Source of the DNA: Bradyrhizobium guangxiense
GTDB lineage: Bacteria > Pseudomonadota > Alphaproteobacteria > Rhizobiales > Xanthobacteraceae
Assembly: GCF_004114915.1 (NCBI RefSeq)
Contig: NZ_CP022219.1
Span: 5,548,501 to 5,612,500 of the forward strand
Reading direction: 5' to 3'
Length of the DNA: 64,000 nt
The notes beneath the pieces are model-generated. The model saw only the letters and a program-made list of their open reading frames with translations, had not been told where the DNA came from and searched no databases. This document shows positions 1 to 9,438 of the stretch, piece by piece. A program made the position numbers and the translations under genes. How positions within the stretch are numbered: the first letter of the stretch is position 1; each line of letters begins with the position of its first letter.

Positions 1-236
1 GTCTTCCCATCCGTTCCCGCCGGACCGAAAGCGGACGTTCTCTTAGCCCCGTCAGACATGGCAACCCTCATTGGTTACGATGAACGCTCACGCCGATCGC
101 CATTGACCGGCAGCTGCTGTGATCAGTTGCGCGTGAGGCTAGGGGCAGGAATTTACGAAGTAAAATTGGAAGTAACAATTCGCCGCATAAGCGCGACTAA
201 TGAACCGGCGCTCTGCACTTCATCGCGGCAGGCGGC

Positions 237-1145
237 TCAGGAACGCAGCAGGGCATGTGCACGGTCGCGATGAAGAGGCGATTCTCTTTCATCGGCCGCC
301 GCGATCCGCACCTGCACATCCCTCGGTTTGGCCAGATACGGCGACGAGGTGACCAGGACATCGGCGCCCGCCTCTGCATAATCCGCAGCATTCGCCGCAT
401 TGACTCCGCCGGCGGCAGCAATGATCGGGCGGGCCCGCACATAAGCCATGGACGCGATGCGCCTCACCAGCGCGGCGATGTCGGCTGGTGAGAATTTCTC
501 GGCCTGAATGACGTCGAAGCCGGCGACCGCCGCGGCAAGGGCGGCATCGGCGGACTTGACCTCCATCACGAGCTTCTTCTCCGGCGCCGCCTGGCGCAAC
601 CGTTCGACCGCCAGAAACAGCGGCAGCTCGCCGAGAAAGGCGCGATGCTCTGGAAACACCAACACCGTCTCCGACAGGCCGAGCCGATGCATCACGGCGC
701 CGCCGGCTTTCACCGCCGCGACCGCAAAGCGCTTGGTGCCCGGCACGTTCTTGCGCGTGCAGGCAACCGGAATTTGCGGGGCCACCGCCCTCGCCGCGTC
801 GACGATGGCGCGGGTCTCGCTGGCGACCCCCGACCAGATCTCGATCAGCGTCTGCGCGACCTTCCAACTCCTAAGCAGGCCGGCGGCCGGGCCGCGCGCC
901 TCGAGGATCGGCGCGCCCTGCTCCAGCATCGCACCGGATGCGGCGAACAGCTCGACCTTGCAGCCCGCGAGCGCGATGATCGCGGCGGCGTCCTCGGCGA
1001 GCGCCAGCACCATCGGCGCGCGCGCGGTAAACTGCATGACGCCGTCGGTCCTGCCGATCCCGAGCGCCTCGGTGGTGAGGTCGCCGTAGGGCACATCGTC
1101 TTCCAGCAGACGCTCGAGCTCGGCGCGCGATGCAACGGTTGCCAT
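237..1145 (-). CDS. modD: ModD-type molybdenum utilization protein (quinolinate phosphoribosyltransferase family)
   Basis: A 302-residue protein resembling nicotinate-nucleotide pyrophosphorylase (NadC). It has an N-terminal DDVPYGDLTTEALG block, a central ACTRKNVPGTK phosphate-binding motif and a C-terminal AAGGVNAANAADYAEAGAD barrel segment. In molybdate operons this subfamily is called ModD; its reaction is not settled. The start at 1145 was chosen because the family homology begins there; an upstream in-frame ATG would add 27 unrelated residues. It is transcribed away from modABC across a 237-bp gap that holds the modA promoter. NadC itself is the alternative reading, but the mod context favours ModD. 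Confidence 0.85.
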   Translation of the reverse strand: MATVASRAELERLLEDDVPYGDLTTEALGIGRTDGVMQFTARAPMVLALAEDAAAIIALAGCKVELFAASGAMLEQGAPILEARGPAAGLLRSWKVAQTLIEIWSGVASETRAIVDAARAVAPQIPVACTRKNVPGTKRFAVAAVKAGGAVMHRLGLSETVLVFPEHRAFLGELPLFLAVERLRQAAPEKKLVMEVKSADAALAAAVAGFDVIQAEKFSPADIAALVRRIASMAYVRARPIIAAAGGVNAANAADYAEAGADVLVTSSPYLAKPRDVQVRIAAADERESPLHRDRAHALLRS

Positions 1146-1185
1146 GGCCTCGTTCCTTTCGCCGGTGTCGGCTTGTCGACGAATT

Positions 1186-1201
1186 TGTCGTGAACCCGAC
1201 A
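1186..1201. promoter_or_regulatory. NifA upstream activator site before modA
   Basis: Exact TGT-N10-ACA palindrome (TGTCGTGAACCCGACA), 92 bp upstream of a -24/-12 element. This is the NifA binding consensus seen throughout the window. It implies that molybdate uptake is co-induced with nitrogenase. Confidence 0.75.
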
Positions 1202-1293
1202 CGGATCCGTGGTCTCGCCGCCCCAAGGGGCGGCAATAGCCGTGTTTCGACGCTCATTGCTGCAAGCCACACACCAGATTTCACCCGCGCATC

Positions 1294-1308
1294 CGGCACG
1301 CCGATTGC
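1294..1308 (+). promoter_or_regulatory. Sigma-54 promoter of modABC
   Basis: CGGCACGCCGATTGC matches TGGCACG-N4-TTGC at all but the first base and keeps the GG-N10-GC core. It lies 74 bp upstream of the modA start with a NifA site upstream. Confidence 0.7.
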
Positions 1309-1382
1309 TGAGCCTTCCCTGGCCGGCGCCTCGCAGCAATCAGGCTCGCGCGGAGGCGGTTACCGTCCGCTGGAGTTCATTC

Positions 1383-2135
1383 ATGAAACTGTTTCGTACG
1401 ATCGCCGTCGCCGCAGGGCTGCTGCTCGCATTCCCCGAGGCGCAGGCCGCACAGACCAACGTCGCCGTGGCCGCCAACTTTACCGATGCCGCCAAGGAGA
1501 TCGCTGCGGTCTTCAAGCAGAAGACCGGACACGAAGCGGTGCTCAGCTTCGGAGCAAGCGGCCAGTTCTACGCCCAGATCACGCAGGGCGCGCCGTTCCA
1601 GGTGTTCCTGTCGGCCGACGATGCACGGCCGAAGAAGCTTGTCGAGGATGGACTTGCGACCGCAGACAGCCGCTTCACATACGCGATCGGCAAGCTCGTG
1701 CTGTGGAGCAAGTCTCCGGGACTGGTGACCGGCGAAGAGACGTTAAAGGCCGCGTCCTTCGCAAAGCTCTCGATCTGCAATCCGGCCGCCGCGCCTTACG
1801 GTCTCGCCGCCGTGGAAACCATGAAGTCGCTGAATCTGTACGATGCCCTGAAGCCGAAGCTGGTGGAGGGCGCGACCATCACCCAGGCGTATCAGTTCGT
1901 CGAGACCGGCAATGCCGAGATCGGCTTCGTTGCGCTGTCGCAACTGAGCGGCAGCGAGGCCGGTTCGCGCTGGGTCGTTCCGCAGGCGCTCTATAATCCG
2001 ATCCGCCAGGACGCGGTGCTGCTCAAGACCGGCGCCGGAAACCAGGCCGCCAGTGCATTCATCTCGTTCCTGAGGGGGCCCGAGGCCCGCGCCATCATCG
2101 AGAAATACGGCTACGTGCTGGATGGGCAGAGCTGA
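1383..2135 (+). CDS. modA: Molybdate ABC transporter periplasmic binding protein ModA
   Basis: A 250-residue substrate-binding protein that captures molybdate in the periplasm for ModB/ModC. A signal peptide is visible ([12 protein letters not shown] followed by a hydrophobic core, likely cleaved after an AQA near residue 23). The mature part starts [21 protein letters not shown] and contains [19 protein letters not shown], both typical of ModA. The start at 1383 gives the signal peptide directly; longer in-frame starts add non-homologous sequence. It is followed 5 bp later by modB and preceded by a sigma-54 promoter with a NifA site. Confidence 0.95.
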   Translation: MKLFRTIAVAAGLLLAFPEAQAAQTNVAVAANFTDAAKEIAAVFKQKTGHEAVLSFGASGQFYAQITQGAPFQVFLSADDARPKKLVEDGLATADSRFTYAIGKLVLWSKSPGLVTGEETLKAASFAKLSICNPAAAPYGLAAVETMKSLNLYDALKPKLVEGATITQAYQFVETGNAEIGFVALSQLSGSEAGSRWVVPQALYNPIRQDAVLLKTGAGNQAASAFISFLRGPEARAIIEKYGYVLDGQS

Positions 2136-2140
2136 CGCGC

Positions 2141-2827
2141 ATGGAGATCTGGTCGGCGGAGATCCGCCAGTCGGTGCTGCTGACGATCGAGCTCGCCGCC
2201 ATCTCGACGGTGATCCTGCTGGTGCTGGCCACCCCACTTGCCTGGTGGCTGGCTCGCGCGCGGGGCTGGTGGACCGAGATCGTCGCGAGCGTGGTCGCAT
2301 TGCCGCTGGTGCTGCCGCCGACCGTGCTCGGCTTCTATCTGCTGGTGCTGCTCGGCCCGGACGGGCCGGGCGGCTGGATCGCACAGCTGTGGGGCGGGCG
2401 CACGCTTGCCTTCACCTTCGAGGGCCTGGTCATCGGCTCGGTGGTGTATTCGATGCCGTTCGTGGTGCAACCGATCCGGAACGCCTTTGCCGCAATGGGC
2501 GAGCGGCCGCTCGAAGTTGCCGCAACCCTGCGCGCCTCACCGTCGCGCACGTTCTGGACCGTCGCGGTGCCGCTGGCACGGCCGGGCTTCCTGACCGGTG
2601 CGGTGCTCGGCTTCGCGCACACCGTCGGCGAGTTCGGCCTCGTCCTGATGATCGGCGGCAACATTCCCGGCCGTACCAAGGTGTTGTCGGTCGCGATCTT
2701 CGACTATGTCGAGACCTCGCGCTGGCGCGAGGCGAGCATGCTCGCGGGCCTCATGGTGATCTTCGCCTTCGCCGTGATCCTGACCATGACGCTGGTCGAC
2801 AAGCGCGCTGCGAGGGCTGCGGCATGA
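2141..2827 (+). CDS. modB: Molybdate ABC transporter permease ModB
   Basis: A 228-residue inner-membrane permease with about five hydrophobic segments and the permease EAA-type loop around [18 protein letters not shown], which contacts the ATPase. The [15 protein letters not shown] segment is a typical ModB signature. It moves molybdate across the membrane in complex with ModA and ModC. It begins 5 bp after modA and overlaps the modC start by 4 bp (ATGA), so the three genes are one translationally coupled operon. Confidence 0.95.
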   Translation: MEIWSAEIRQSVLLTIELAAISTVILLVLATPLAWWLARARGWWTEIVASVVALPLVLPPTVLGFYLLVLLGPDGPGGWIAQLWGGRTLAFTFEGLVIGSVVYSMPFVVQPIRNAFAAMGERPLEVAATLRASPSRTFWTVAVPLARPGFLTGAVLGFAHTVGEFGLVLMIGGNIPGRTKVLSVAIFDYVETSRWREASMLAGLMVIFAFAVILTMTLVDKRAARAAA

Positions 2828-4191
2828 GAACCGCAGAACCCGGCCGGCTCAACGCAGGATTCCGCGGCCGGCTCGGCAATTTCACGCTCGATGCCGAACT
2901 CAGCCTGCCGGCTACCGGCGTCACCGCGATCTTCGGCCCGTCCGGCTGCGGCAAGACCACGGTCGCACGCTGCATCGCCGGCCTGCAGCAAATGGCCGAC
3001 GGCTTTTGCGCGGTGGACGGTGAAATCTGGCAGGACCATCGTTCGTTCCGGCCCGTGCACCGCCGGCCGATCGGCTACGTGTTTCAGGAAGCGAGTCTGT
3101 TTCCGCATCTGTCGGTACGTCGAAATCTGCTATTCGGCGCGCCGAGGGCGGCGGGCGCGGACATCGTGTTCGACGAGGTCGTGGAGCTGCTCGGCCTCGC
3201 CGCCCTGCTCGCCCGCTCGCCGTACCGTCTCTCCGGCGGCGAGCGGCAGCGCGTTGCGATCGGCCGCGCGCTGCTGTCGCAGCCGAAGCTGCTTCTCAGG
3301 GACGAGCCGCTGGCTGCCCTCGACCACGCCACCAGGAACGAGATCTTGCCGTTCCTCGAGCGGGTGCACGAGCGGCTGTCGCTGCCGGTCCTTTATATCA
3401 GCCATGACATGACGGAGATCGAGCGCTTTGCCGATCACCTGGTGCTGATGGAACAAGGCCGCGTCATCGATGCCGGACCGCTACAGAACCTCCGTCCGAG
3501 GCTGCCGGCCGCGACGCGGGATCGGCACGCAGATTGCTCGGATCGACGGAAGCGCGTAGAACAACCGAAGAGGATAAGCCGCATGCCGATCGACTTCCAC
3601 GACATCGACCCGAACCGCGTCGCCGCAATCCTCTACCGCCCGCAAGACGACGTCGATACCTTGCTCGCCGATTTCGCCGAGACGCTGGTGCGATCGGGCG
3701 AACGGATCGGCGGCGTCGTCCAGCGCAACATCAAGGACGGCGGCGGCTGTCAGGTCGGCATGCAGGCCGTCGATCTCATGACCGGCCGCGAGGTTTCGAT
3801 CTGCCAGCCGCTCGGTTCGGGCGCGACGGCCTGCAAGCTCGACGCTGCGGGACTGGCCGAGGCAGCAGTTGCCGTCACCCGCGCAATCGCGGCGGACGTC
3901 GATCTCGTCGTTATCAACAAATTCTCCAAGCAGGAAGCGGCCGGCGAAGGCCTGCGCGACGAGCTGGCCGACGCCATCGCCGCCGGTATCCCCGTGCTCA
4001 CGGCCGTGCCGGAGAAATGCCTGGACGCCTGGAACGATTTTACCGGCGGGATCGGCACCAGTCTGCTGTGCGAGCGAGCAGCGATCGACGGCTGGTGGCA
4101 GGACCTGTCGTCGCGCATGAGGCGGGCTCGCGCGGCGCGTCCGCCTGCCGACGCGCCCGCGGCGCTACTTGCCGATCATCACGTCCGATGA
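2824..4191 (+). CDS. modC: Molybdate ABC transporter ATPase ModC, in frame with a DUF2478 domain
   Basis: A 455-codon open frame. Residues 1-225 form an ABC ATPase: Walker [11 protein letters not shown]-loop FQEAS, signature [15 protein letters not shown], Walker B LLLRDEP and the H-loop in LYISHDMTE. The usual ModC C-terminal TOBE/Mop domain is missing. After a roughly 30-residue, Arg-rich linker of poor composition comes a DUF2478 domain (from about residue 254) with no intervening stop. Either this is a genuine fusion, or a small indel removed the ModC stop and DUF2478 is its own gene from 3583. The ATPase function is clear; the C-terminal boundary is not. Confidence 0.8.
   Translation: MRTAEPGRLNAGFRGRLGNFTLDAELSLPATGVTAIFGPSGCGKTTVARCIAGLQQMADGFCAVDGEIWQDHRSFRPVHRRPIGYVFQEASLFPHLSVRRNLLFGAPRAAGADIVFDEVVELLGLAALLARSPYRLSGGERQRVAIGRALLSQPKLLLRDEPLAALDHATRNEILPFLERVHERLSLPVLYISHDMTEIERFADHLVLMEQGRVIDAGPLQNLRPRLPAATRDRHADCSDRRKRVEQPKRISRMPIDFHDIDPNRVAAILYRPQDDVDTLLADFAETLVRSGERIGGVVQRNIKDGGGCQVGMQAVDLMTGREVSICQPLGSGATACKLDAAGLAEAAVAVTRAIAADVDLVVINKFSKQEAAGEGLRDELADAIAAGIPVLTAVPEKCLDAWNDFTGGIGTSLLCERAAIDGWWQDLSSRMRRARAARPPADAPAALLADHHVR
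3583..4191 (+). CDS. DUF2478 protein (alternative separate gene within the modC frame)
   Basis: Starting at the ATG at 3583 this gives a 202-residue DUF2478 protein beginning [21 protein letters not shown] purine-rich stretch (GAGGATAA) sits a few bases upstream, so independent translation is plausible. DUF2478 proteins are encoded beside molybdate transport genes and have an NTPase-like fold; the exact role is unknown. The text [26 protein letters not shown] and the later [13 protein letters not shown] are typical of the family. It shares the modC frame, so it is listed as an alternative to the fusion. Its 3' end overlaps the convergent mop gene by 27 bp. Confidence 0.6.
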   Translation: MPIDFHDIDPNRVAAILYRPQDDVDTLLADFAETLVRSGERIGGVVQRNIKDGGGCQVGMQAVDLMTGREVSICQPLGSGATACKLDAAGLAEAAVAVTRAIAADVDLVVINKFSKQEAAGEGLRDELADAIAAGIPVLTAVPEKCLDAWNDFTGGIGTSLLCERAAIDGWWQDLSSRMRRARAARPPADAPAALLADHHVR

Positions 4192-4371
4192 CTTGATCAC
4201 GGCCGAGACGGCATCACCTACTTTCAGGGCGAGGTCGTCCACGGCCTCGTTGGTGATCGCGGAAAATACGACCAGGCCCGGAGCGAGCTCGATCTTCACA
4301 TGGGCCGTCGTCGTGCCCTTGGTGACGGCGATGACTTTTCCGGGAAGAATATTGCGTGCACTCAGTTTCAT
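4165..4371 (-). CDS. mop: Stand-alone molbindin / TOBE-domain protein (Mop)
   Basis: A 68-residue single Mop/TOBE domain ([55 protein letters not shown]). Molbindins oligomerise and bind molybdate, acting as an intracellular Mo store or sensor. This is exactly the domain missing from the adjacent ModC. It reads in the same direction as fixABCX, 124 bp after fixX, and overlaps the end of the convergent DUF2478 frame. Confidence 0.9.
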   Translation of the reverse strand: MKLSARNILPGKVIAVTKGTTTAHVKIELAPGLVVFSAITNEAVDDLALKVGDAVSAVIKSSDVMIGK

Positions 4372-4495
4372 TTTCTATTCCTTGCGTTCCGGCAGGGCGA
4401 TGCTAGCCGCAAGGCGCGTTGCGCTCAACTCACCGTCTCGCGAATTCATGCACTTCCGACCGGCGCCGCTTCGCGCATGGTCGACGCTGCAGGGA

Positions 4496-4792
4496 TCAGC
4501 CGAACTTGAACAGCACGCCGTAGCCGCCGCGCGGATAGCTCCACTCGATATCGCCGCTCCCCTCGCAGATCACGCGGCATGTCCCGCATTCGATGCAGCC
4601 GTCGACGGTGATCTCGACCTGCCCCTTGTCGTTGAGCTCGTAGCAGCGCGCCGGGCAGGCCTTGAGCATGCTGAGCAGCTCGGGCGACGGGGTCGTGTGT
4701 GGACGCACCTTGATGTGAGCGCGTCCGGCGTCGACCAGATAGCGGTTGTAGAACAGCTTGTCCTCGACACGTACGGATGGCTCGATCGACAT
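4496..4792 (-). CDS. fixX: Ferredoxin-like protein FixX
   Basis: A 98-residue ferredoxin-like subunit of the FixABCX electron-bifurcating complex. It has the [13 protein letters not shown] motif and an upstream CPARCYE, the usual FixX arrangement for its [4Fe-4S] cluster, and ends [10 protein letters not shown]. It passes electrons between FixC (ETF-quinone oxidoreductase type) and the quinone pool or ferredoxin. It follows fixC after 39 bp as the last fix gene of the operon. Confidence 0.95.
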   Translation of the reverse strand: MSIEPSVRVEDKLFYNRYLVDAGRAHIKVRPHTTPSPELLSMLKACPARCYELNDKGQVEITVDGCIECGTCRVICEGSGDIEWSYPRGGYGVLFKFG

Positions 4793-4831
4793 GGCCTAAG
4801 TCTCCATCGCCAGTATTGCGTTTCCTTGAGA

Positions 4832-6139
4832 TTACCGCCAGGCGCGCGCGAGGCGGAAGGCATCGCCGAACAATCCGCTCCACGACCGCGCCTTGATGAA
4901 CGATTTGAACGTCGTCTTCTCCTTCTCGACCTTCGGCGTGCCGTCGACGCGCAGGAAGTTCTGCATCGCCTTGGAGACGAGCTCCGGATAGGTCAGGAAG
5001 AAGTTCTGCGACTGGGTGTGCATCAGCGCCGGCATGTCCTTGTACTTCTTCAAATCCTTGATGACGAAGGACTGGTCCAGCATGGTCTTGTAGAGCGACA
5101 GGTTCTCCGCCGTCATTGGATCCTTGCGCGACTTGACCTGGAAGATCGCCTCCGCCGCGATGCGGCCTGACGTCATCGCCAGGTTCGAGCCTTCGCGGTG
5201 GATGGCGTTGTTGAGCTGCGCGGCGTCCCCGACCACGACCCAGCCTTCGCCGTAGAGCTGCGGGATCGCCTTGAAGCCGCCCTCCGGAATGAGGTGTGCG
5301 GCATATTCCTTCACCTCGGATCCCTCGATCAGCGGTGCCACGGAGGGATGCCGCTTGAAGCGATCGAGAAAGCCATAGGGAGTTTCGCCGGTGCGCTGGA
5401 AGTCGGCGACGAGACAGCCGATACCGAGCGAGATGCACTCCTTGTTGGCGTAGATGAAGCCCATGCCGGTCATGCCGCGGGAGATGGTGCCGGCGGCCTC
5501 GATCACCATGCCCTCGTCGCCCCTGAGATTGAAGCGGGCCTCGATGGTCTCACGCGGCAGGAAATGCATCTCTTTCACGGCAAGCGCGACCTTGTCGGGC
5601 TTGGGCCGCTCGCGCAGGCCCGCGCGCGTGCCGAGCAGGCCGTTGACGCCCTCCGCCAGCACCACGACGTCGGCGTGGATCTCACCGTCGGCGCGGTCGG
5701 TTCGCACGCCGATCACCTTGCCATAGGCATCCTGCGCCAGCTCCGTCACCGTCGTCTCGCACAGCACGGTGGCGCCGGCCTCGCGGACCTTTTGCGAGAA
5801 CCATTTGTCGAACTGGGCGCGGATGATGGTGTAGCGGTTGGGCTTCTCCTCGTTGAAGTCGTCGGAGCGATAATGCAGGCCGGTGTGCGAACGGTCGTCC
5901 ATCATCCAGAAGCGCTGCTCGACCAGATGCCGCTCCAGCGGCGCGTCCTCGCGGAAATCCGGGATCAGCTTCTCCAGCATCTCGGCGTAAAGGATCGCGC
6001 CCTGCACGTTCTTCGAGCCGGAATATTCGCCGCGCTCGAGCTGGAGCACCTTCAAGCCGCGCTGGGCCAGCGTGAGCGCCGCCGCGTTGCCGGCCATGCC
6101 GGCGCCGACGACGATGGCATCGAATTTCTCCTCGATCAT
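4832..6139 (-). CDS. fixC: FixC, flavoprotein (ETF-quinone oxidoreductase type)
   Basis: A 435-residue FAD protein with an N-terminal dinucleotide-binding GxGxxG fold ([16 protein letters not shown]) and the [16 protein letters not shown] motif near residue 310. In the FixABCX complex it takes electrons from the FixAB flavoprotein and helps generate low-potential ferredoxin for nitrogenase. Length and sequence match the nitrogen-fixation FixC family. It lies between fixB (16 bp upstream) and fixX. Confidence 0.95.
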   Translation of the reverse strand: MIEEKFDAIVVGAGMAGNAAALTLAQRGLKVLQLERGEYSGSKNVQGAILYAEMLEKLIPDFREDAPLERHLVEQRFWMMDDRSHTGLHYRSDDFNEEKPNRYTIIRAQFDKWFSQKVREAGATVLCETTVTELAQDAYGKVIGVRTDRADGEIHADVVVLAEGVNGLLGTRAGLRERPKPDKVALAVKEMHFLPRETIEARFNLRGDEGMVIEAAGTISRGMTGMGFIYANKECISLGIGCLVADFQRTGETPYGFLDRFKRHPSVAPLIEGSEVKEYAAHLIPEGGFKAIPQLYGEGWVVVGDAAQLNNAIHREGSNLAMTSGRIAAEAIFQVKSRKDPMTAENLSLYKTMLDQSFVIKDLKKYKDMPALMHTQSQNFFLTYPELVSKAMQNFLRVDGTPKVEKEKTTFKSFIKARSWSGLFGDAFRLARAWR

Positions 6140-6155
6140 GGCGCTTCTCCTTGTG

Positions 6156-7262
6156 CTAACTCGCGATCCGGTCGCGCGAATGCGGTGACAGCCGGGCCCG
6201 GAATGCCGCCGTCAACGCCGGAAGCAGCCGGATCGCGTCGGTGACGAGGCCGATATGGGCGAAGTCGAAGATCGGTGCGTTCCTGTCGGTGTTGATGGCG
6301 ACGATGAGATCGGCGCCCTCGACGCCGACGCGATGCTGGATTGCGCCGGAAATGCCCGCAGCGATGTAGAGCTTTGGACGAATAGTCTTGCCGGTCTGGC
6401 CAATCTGCCGGTCGGAGGTGCCCCAGCCTTTCTGCACCAGCGGACGCGAGCAGCCATATTCGGCGCCGAGCACGGCGGCGAGCTGGCGCACCAACTGGAA
6501 ATTCTCCGGCGATCCGAGCCCCAGGCCGCCGGCGACGACGACGTCCGCATAGGCGAGATTGGATTTCGCTGAATCGCGGTCGGGCAGAAACGACAGCACC
6601 TTCGTCACGATGTCGTCCTCGACGAGGCCGAGCGGATGGCTGATGACGCGACCGACCGGACGCGCGAGGCGCTCCGGCATCGGCATCACCCGGGGCCGCA
6701 CCGTGGCCATTTGCGGCCGATAGTTTAGCGTGTAGATCGTGCAGAGCAGCGAACCGCCGAAGGTCGGGCGCGTCGCGGCGAGCGAGCCGTCGGTATCGAC
6801 GTCGAGTTCGGTGCAGTCGGCGGTGAGACCGGTGAGCAGCGTCGTCGCCACCGAGCCGGCGAGGTCACGGCCGAGCGTGGTGGCGCCAAGCAGCAGTATT
6901 TCCGGCTTGTAGGTGTTGACGACGTCGGTCAGCGCCTTGGTGTAGGACTCGTTGCGGTAGTCGGCGAGCAGATTGTCGGCGACCATGTAGACGAGGTCCG
7001 CGCCGTAGCAAAAAGACTCCGCGGCGGCACTCTGCGTCGCCTCGCCTTCGGGGCCGATCACGACCGCGGCGAGATCGACCTTGAGCTTGTCGGCGAGCTT
7101 GCGGCCGGCGCCCATCAGCTCCCAGGACACGGGATGGACCTGGCCACGCTCCTGCTCGATGAAGACCCAGACGTGCTTGTAGGCCTTGAAATGCTCGGGC
7201 AGCTCCTTCTTGGTCGCTGCGCGGCCGGAGGCTGGAGCGGCGGTTTTCGGTGCGGTGCCCAT
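6156..7262 (-). CDS. fixB: FixB, electron transfer flavoprotein alpha subunit
   Basis: A 368-residue ETF-alpha protein. The N-terminal half has [21 protein letters not shown] and the C-terminal FAD domain contains [14 protein letters not shown] and [23 protein letters not shown] reduced to its core here. With FixA it forms the NADH-oxidising, bifurcating flavoprotein that feeds nitrogenase. The start at 7262 was chosen because homologous sequence begins there; 28 upstream in-frame residues are Arg/Ser-rich and overlap fixA. It follows fixA after 19 bp. Confidence 0.94.
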   Translation of the reverse strand: MGTAPKTAAPASGRAATKKELPEHFKAYKHVWVFIEQERGQVHPVSWELMGAGRKLADKLKVDLAAVVIGPEGEATQSAAAESFCYGADLVYMVADNLLADYRNESYTKALTDVVNTYKPEILLLGATTLGRDLAGSVATTLLTGLTADCTELDVDTDGSLAATRPTFGGSLLCTIYTLNYRPQMATVRPRVMPMPERLARPVGRVISHPLGLVEDDIVTKVLSFLPDRDSAKSNLAYADVVVAGGLGLGSPENFQLVRQLAAVLGAEYGCSRPLVQKGWGTSDRQIGQTGKTIRPKLYIAAGISGAIQHRVGVEGADLIVAINTDRNAPIFDFAHIGLVTDAIRLLPALTAAFRARLSPHSRDRIAS

Positions 7263-7281
7263 GATATTGCTTCCTCTCGCC

Positions 7282-8124
7282 TCAATAGCCGCGCGCCAAC
7301 GCCGCGAGCTCGGTTTCGAGTGTCGGCTGGCGCTTGAAGATGGCATCGATCAGCGCCTCCGCCGGTTGCTCGCCGCTCTCGATCAGCGCCGCCTTCTCGC
7401 TGCGCGCGGCGGGCGCGAACACCCGCTTGACGATGGTGGGCGAGCCGCGCAGACCGCATTTCGAGATGTCCTCGACGCCGGCATCCTGCGCACTCCATTT
7501 CACGATTCCTGCACGTGCGGCGCGCAGGGCATCGGCCATGGCGCCACGACGGATCTGATTGGTCGCCTCCAGCATGGTCACGAGGCACGGCAGCCTGGTG
7601 CGCAGCAGCTGTACGCCGCCTTCGGAGCGCCGCTCGGCGTCAATGGTGCGAGCCGTCAGGTCGAGTGCGCTGATCTTGGCAACATAGGTGAGCTGCAACA
7701 GGCCGAGCCGCTTGGCGATGCCCGGGCCAACCTGCGCGGTATCGCCATCGATCGTCTGCTTGCCGGTGAAGACGAGATCCGGCGCACCGTACTCTGTCGA
7801 GATCTTGCGGATCGCGGTGGCCAGCGCATAGGTGGTGGCCAGCGTATCGGCGCCGGCGAAGAAGCGGTCGGTCAGCAGCACGGCGCGGTCGGCACCGAAG
7901 GTCAGCGCCTTGCGAAGACTGTCCTCGGCCGAAGGCGGTCCCATGGTGAGCACGGTGACCTCGCCGCCGAACTGGTCGCGCAGCTCGAGCGCCGCTTCCA
8001 GCGCGAACAGATCGTAGGGGTTGATGATGGTCGGCACGCCCTGACGCATGATGGTGTTGGTCACGGGATGCACGCGAATCTGCGCGGAGTCCGGAACCTG
8101 CTTGATGCAGACGACGATGTGCAT
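7282..8124 (-). CDS. fixA: FixA, electron transfer flavoprotein beta subunit
   Basis: A 280-residue ETF-beta protein starting [20 protein letters not shown], with [15 protein letters not shown] and [20 protein letters not shown] in the nucleotide-binding region and the [14 protein letters not shown] signature. It is the first gene of fixABCX. The ATG at 8124 matches the family start; an upstream ATG adds eight residues. A -24/-12 element lies 47 bp upstream of the start, so NifA/RpoN control is likely. Confidence 0.95.
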   Translation of the reverse strand: MHIVVCIKQVPDSAQIRVHPVTNTIMRQGVPTIINPYDLFALEAALELRDQFGGEVTVLTMGPPSAEDSLRKALTFGADRAVLLTDRFFAGADTLATTYALATAIRKISTEYGAPDLVFTGKQTIDGDTAQVGPGIAKRLGLLQLTYVAKISALDLTARTIDAERRSEGGVQLLRTRLPCLVTMLEATNQIRRGAMADALRAARAGIVKWSAQDAGVEDISKCGLRGSPTIVKRVFAPAARSEKAALIESGEQPAEALIDAIFKRQPTLETELAALARGY

Positions 8125-8170
8125 GTGCTTCTCCAGGACTCGTCTCAAAACTTCGTTCAGAGCAAGAACA

Positions 8171-8185
8171 GCAAGTGTCGTACCA
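8171..8185 (-). promoter_or_regulatory. Sigma-54 promoter of fixABCX
   Basis: On the minus strand the sequence reads TGGTACGACACTTGC, a -24/-12 element with intact GG-N10-GC. It is 47 bp upstream of fixA. Confidence 0.75.
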
Positions 8186-8291
8186 ACTGCGCGGATCGCA
8201 AAAATCAGATGCCGGTACAGCGACTTAGAAATGCGACGGTATCGCTTGCATCCGCCTCAGGCAGTGGAGCCGACAACGCTGCTGCGACACA

Positions 8292-8307
8292 CGTCGCAAA
8301 TGCGACA
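8292..8307. promoter_or_regulatory. Near-consensus NifA site upstream of fixA
   Basis: CGT-CGCAAATGCG-ACA on the plus strand, one mismatch from TGT-N10-ACA. It sits 106 bp upstream of the fixA -24/-12 element and ends just before the nifW stop. The core resembles the exact site upstream of nifV. Confidence 0.5.
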
Positions 8308-8317
8308 GAACGCGGCT

Positions 8318-8647
8318 TCACTTCAGCGTGCCGATCTGCACCAATGTCGGCGTCTGCTTCGGTTGCGGCGCGACGGCGTCCTTTAGGACCTTGAAGACGC
8401 GCTGGTCGATCGGCGTCGAGGCGACGAAGTCGGCATAGGCACGCTCGAGCACGGTCTTGCACCGTTCCGCCACGGTCTCGTCCGCAACCCCCGCAAAGTC
8501 CTCCCCGGCGAGGTACTGGCCCATGCGGCGCAGGATATGCAGCCGCGCCACGTTGACGACCTTCGGGTCGTAGTCGACGCCGAGCAGCGTGAAGAATTCC
8601 TCGGCGGCAGAAGCCTTGTTGAGTTGTGCCAGAATTCCATCAGCCAT
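8318..8647 (-). CDS. nifW: Nitrogenase-stabilizing/protective protein NifW
   Basis: A 109-residue NifW protein ([52 protein letters not shown]). NifW protects or stabilises the MoFe protein, probably during maturation and under oxygen. The start at 8647 overlaps the end of the upstream acetyltransferase gene by 8 bp, so it belongs to a nifV-cysE-nifW operon. A 49-residue N-terminal extension in the same frame is out-of-frame acetyltransferase sequence and was rejected. Confidence 0.93.
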   Translation of the reverse strand: MADGILAQLNKASAAEEFFTLLGVDYDPKVVNVARLHILRRMGQYLAGEDFAGVADETVAERCKTVLERAYADFVASTPIDQRVFKVLKDAVAPQPKQTPTLVQIGTLK

Positions 8648-9431
8648 GGTCGGTCTCCATCGGGCTCTGCGGCGCCATGCACGGATTGCTCTGCGTCGCG
8701 GGCGTGCCGGCATCCCTGGCGCGCCTCTGCATGTGAGTGAGCCGCGCTTCCAGGAACTCGACACGGTCGAGCAGCACGGCAATGGCATCGCCAACGGGAT
8801 CAGGCATCAGATGATGATCGAGATCGATCCGGCCGACGACGCGGCGATGACCGAGCTGGGGGCGCACGACGCGCGCGGGAATGCCGACCACTGTGACGTC
8901 GGGCGGGGTGCTGTCGATCACCACCGAATTGGCTCCGACGCGCGAGCCGGCGCCGACCGTGATCGGCCCGAGGATCTTGGCGCCCGCCCCGACCACGACC
9001 CGATCTTCCAGCGTCGGATGGCGCTTGCCGGGAAACCACGAGGTGCCGCCGAGCGTGACGCCGTGATACAGCGTGACGTCGTCGCCGATCTCGGCAGTTT
9101 CGCCGATGACGACGCAAGCGCCGTGATCGATGAAGAAACGCCGGCCGATGCGTGCGCCGGGGTGGATGTCGACATTGCTCGCGAAGCGACCGAACCAGGA
9201 CAGAAGCCGCGCGGGAAAGCGCCAGCCGCCTGTCCACAGCCGGTTGGCGATCCGGTACCAGATCACGGCATGGATGCCAGGATAGGTCAGGAGCGTTTCG
9301 AGTTGCCCGCGCGCGGCGGGATCGCGCTGGCGCACGCAGCCGACGTCCTCGCGGATCAGCTTCAGCAAGGATGGCTTGACCGGTCCGGGAGGGGACGGTT
9401 CAGCGAGCGGAATGTCGACGACACAGGCCAT
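8640..9431 (-). CDS. cysE: Serine O-acetyltransferase (CysE/NifP type)
   Basis: A 263-residue acetyltransferase that makes O-acetylserine for cysteine synthesis, and hence sulfur for Fe-S cofactors. Left-handed beta-helix hexapeptide repeats run from [11 protein letters not shown] through [20 protein letters not shown] to [13 protein letters not shown], with the catalytic HPG and DHG motifs visible. nif-linked copies of this enzyme are called NifP. It begins 7 bp after nifV and overlaps nifW. The C-terminal 40 residues are low in homology and variable in the family. Confidence 0.9.
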   Translation of the reverse strand: MACVVDIPLAEPSPPGPVKPSLLKLIREDVGCVRQRDPAARGQLETLLTYPGIHAVIWYRIANRLWTGGWRFPARLLSWFGRFASNVDIHPGARIGRRFFIDHGACVVIGETAEIGDDVTLYHGVTLGGTSWFPGKRHPTLEDRVVVGAGAKILGPITVGAGSRVGANSVVIDSTPPDVTVVGIPARVVRPQLGHRRVVGRIDLDHHLMPDPVGDAIAVLLDRVEFLEARLTHMQRRARDAGTPATQSNPCMAPQSPMETDHG

Positions 9432-9438
9432 GATACCC

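Noticed and set aside
1..236. Short frames left of modD (for example 58-273)
   Set aside because: No homology that I recognise, no clear ribosome binding site, and partial overlap with modD. Nothing is claimed here.
1262..1276. Minus-strand TGGTGTGTGGCTTGC as a sigma-54 promoter for modD
   Set aside because: GG-N10-GC is present, but the -24 box is poor and the NifA site would lie downstream of the start, in the leader.
4169..5170. Plus-strand frame of 333 codons over mop and fixX
   Set aside because: Opposite two recognisable genes; the translation is Arg/Leu-rich without a domain.
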